From Bacteroidetes bacterium GWF2_33_16 (GTDB taxonomy: Bacteria > Bacteroidota > Bacteroidia > Bacteroidales > UBA12077), in NCBI GenBank assembly GCA_001768565.1, contig MEOE01000011.1, positions 76,567 to 140,566 of the forward strand: a stretch of DNA of 64,000 nucleotides, in the 5' to 3' direction. The notes under the pieces are model-generated. The model saw only the letters and a program-made list of their open reading frames with translations. It had not been told where the DNA came from and searched no databases. Made by a program: the position numbers and the translations under genes. Of the stretch, positions 62,726 to 64,000 are shown one piece after another. Every line of letters begins with the position of its first letter. Position 1 is the stretch's first letter.

Positions 62726-63274
62726 TTAATTTATTTTTAATTCTTTTTCGAGTATTGCTTTTATTTGATTGAATTTATCATCATCAAAACCAGTTTCTTC
62801 GAAAATAATTTTGCCTTCTCTATCTATAATAATATTTCGTGGAATATATTTAGTTGCAAATTTTGTATAGATTGCCTTATCAGGGTCTGAAATAATATCA
62901 AACGTATATTCCCATTTGGTTTTGAATGAATCCATCTCGGCAATTGTATGTCCGCGGCCAAAAACAAAAAACTCAAAATCTTCTATATTTTTATATTTAT
63001 TCCAAATATCATCATGAATTACAGGCAATTCTTTTATGCAAATTGGGCAAGAAGTTGCAAAGAAATTCATAAATACTACTTTGCCTTTGAAATTAGAAAT
63101 CAGAACAGTAACTTCATTTAGTATAAAACTGAACTCGGGTACATCTTGGCCAACTGATACTAATGTTGAATTTTTAACATCTTGATCAATGGCTTCCTTT
63201 TCTCTTTTTTCTTTTGTATTACAAGAATAAAGTACAAGAATAAATAGAGATAAATAAAACAATGAATTTTTCAT
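62726..63274 (-). CDS. TlpA-like thioredoxin-family lipoprotein
   Basis: The 182-residue protein has a lipoprotein signal (LSLFILVLYSC, lipid cysteine at residue 18), then a thioredoxin-like fold. Its active site is ATSCPICIKE (Cys76 and Cys79), with the cis-proline region KYIPRNIIIDREGK. It is of the TlpA/ResA group, which reduces or resolves disulfides at the outer face of a membrane, for example in cytochrome maturation or antioxidant defence. Location is periplasmic. The downstream gap holds only repeats. Confidence 0.93.
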   Translation of the reverse strand: MKNSLFYLSLFILVLYSCNTKEKREKEAIDQDVKNSTLVSVGQDVPEFSFILNEVTVLISNFKGKVVFMNFFATSCPICIKELPVIHDDIWNKYKNIEDFEFFVFGRGHTIAEMDSFKTKWEYTFDIISDPDKAIYTKFATKYIPRNIIIDREGKIIFEETGFDDDKFNQIKAILEKELKIN

Positions 63275-63448
63275 ATAAATATTTTTTAATAATTATTGAG
63301 TGAAATATACAAATTATTATTTATTCATGTTTAAAATTAGGTAGTTTATGGTAAAAAATGACCACTTAATATTTTTCCATAGCAAATGTTTAAACTTTCT
63401 TTTATAATTGTGATCTTATATTCAGAATTACTAATAAAAATCATGGTT

Positions 63449-64000
63449 ATGATAAAAAACTACTTGCTAATTGCTAAAAGAGTACTTCTAAAGAAACCTG
63501 TATTTACAATTCTAAATATTGCTGGTTTGGCAATTGGAATAGCTGCTGGTGCACTTGTATTTCATTACATCTCATTTGAAGAGAGTTTCGATAAATACCA
63601 TGCAAACAGTAAAAATGTTTATAGGTTGACGTATGGGAGAATGGGACAGGATGGTAGTAATGTAGAGTTTGCATCTGCCTGCCCAGTTATTGGTCCATTA
63701 TTGAAAGAGAATTTTCCTGAAATAACTGAAATTGCAAGAATGTCGAGCCGAGAAGCAAATATCTCTTTTGAAGAAAATAAATTTACTGAGAAGAAAATCT
63801 ATTATGCAGAACAAGAGATTTTTAAAATTTTTTCTTTTAAAATAATAGAAGGATCTGTTGAAGGTTCATTAAATCAACCAAATAATATTGTTATTAGCAA
63901 AAGCATATCAAATAAGTATTTTGGAAATACAAATCCAATTGGTAAAAGATTAAAGTTAAATATGAAAGATGATTTACAGGTTGTTGCTGTTTTCGACGAC
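63449..64000 (+). CDS. ABC transporter permease of the MacB/FtsX type, 3' end outside window
   Basis: The frame runs open to the last base (184 codons from 63449; an ATG two codons earlier is also possible). It begins MIKNYLLIAKRVLLKKPVFT followed by a hydrophobic helix NIAGLAIGIAAGALVFHYI. A MacB-type periplasmic domain then begins (FEESFDKYHANSKNVYRLTY, NIVISKSISNKYFGNTNPIG). This start is typical of Bacteroidota MacB/FtsX-family permeases with four helices and a large periplasmic domain. No ATPase partner is visible; it would lie further right if present. Confidence 0.92.
   Translation, partial: MIKNYLLIAKRVLLKKPVFTILNIAGLAIGIAAGALVFHYISFEESFDKYHANSKNVYRLTYGRMGQDGSNVEFASACPVIGPLLKENFPEITEIARMSSREANISFEENKFTEKKIYYAEQEIFKIFSFKIIEGSVEGSLNQPNNIVISKSISNKYFGNTNPIGKRLKLNMKDDLQVVAVFDD

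Noticed and set aside
1..64000. tRNA, rRNA, insertion sequences, prophage genes
   Set aside because: No T-loop-like motifs in gaps, no transposase or integrase motifs and no terminal inverted repeats were seen by eye; a covariance-model search would be needed to exclude small RNAs.

Overview
The window is AT-rich DNA from a member of the Bacteroidota, most likely of the Bacteroidia. The evidence is three-fold. Many proteins carry Bacteroidota-type Sec signal peptides or short lipoprotein signals and small outer-membrane beta-barrels. Several upstream regions carry the phylum-specific promoter boxes (TTTG, about 20 bp, TAnnTTTG). Families typical of the phylum occur: DUF5916, PorT-like barrels, FISUMP domains, 7TMR-DISM histidine kinases and a type IX secretion (T9SS) C-terminal-domain remnant. 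Finer placement is not possible by eye. I see no rRNA, tRNA, CRISPR array, prophage or insertion sequence, so this looks like ordinary chromosome.

Layout. 1-3240: the 3' part of ettA, a flavodoxin-fold quinone reductase and a secreted caspase-like protease. 3330-6861 (minus): an ECF sigma factor, a membrane anti-sigma-like protein with an internal duplication, an outer-membrane-type protein and a DUF4097-like adhesin. 7006-13366: an M15-like peptidase-fold protein, an S9 peptidase with a DUF1028 protein, and a tandem pair of DUF2846-like secreted proteins. 13510-15838: a cytosolic EIIA-like/CBS protein with an SLC13/ArsB-type permease. 16090-21592: a complete RND efflux operon (adaptor, pump, TolC-like channel). 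21651-26196: a DEAD-box helicase, a triple-FISUMP protein and a saccharopine-dehydrogenase-family enzyme. 26300-30354: two paralogous 7TMR-DISM sensor kinases. 30625-34460: a methyltransferase, an RRM protein, CvfB, a DUF2459 protein and an orphan lipoprotein.

34515-45072: YceI, a seven-helix membrane protein, a PorT-like barrel, glutathione peroxidase, a PD40 lipoprotein, a TPR protein with free-methionine-R-sulfoxide reductase, an MFS transporter, a YtcJ-type amidohydrolase lipoprotein and a pirin. 45110-54992: a cysteine-rich 4Fe-4S protein, prfC, a barrel protein, a MORN-repeat protein, a DUF5916 protein, a PlsC-like acyltransferase, the T9SS remnant and another barrel. 55114-58758 (minus): a three-gene biotin-dependent acyl-CoA carboxylase operon. 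59178-64000: a secreted WD40-caspase fusion, Ogt-type alkyltransferase with a VOC protein, a TlpA-like lipoprotein and the start of an ABC permease of the MacB/FtsX type.

Themes. Redox and stress repair is spread through the window (quinone reductase, glutathione peroxidase, MsrC, Ogt, pirin, TlpA). Envelope and surface remodelling is heavily represented. Two secreted caspase-fold proteins with intact His/Cys dyads lie at opposite ends; the first carries a DUF2846-like N-terminus resembling the tandem DUF2846 pair. No clear new multi-gene defence or biosynthetic system was found. The items most worth following are the two caspase architectures, the T9SS-domain remnant with its own terminator, the duplicated anti-sigma motif, the cysteine-rich ferredoxin-like protein, and short dispersed repeats (TGANCTAAAG and others).
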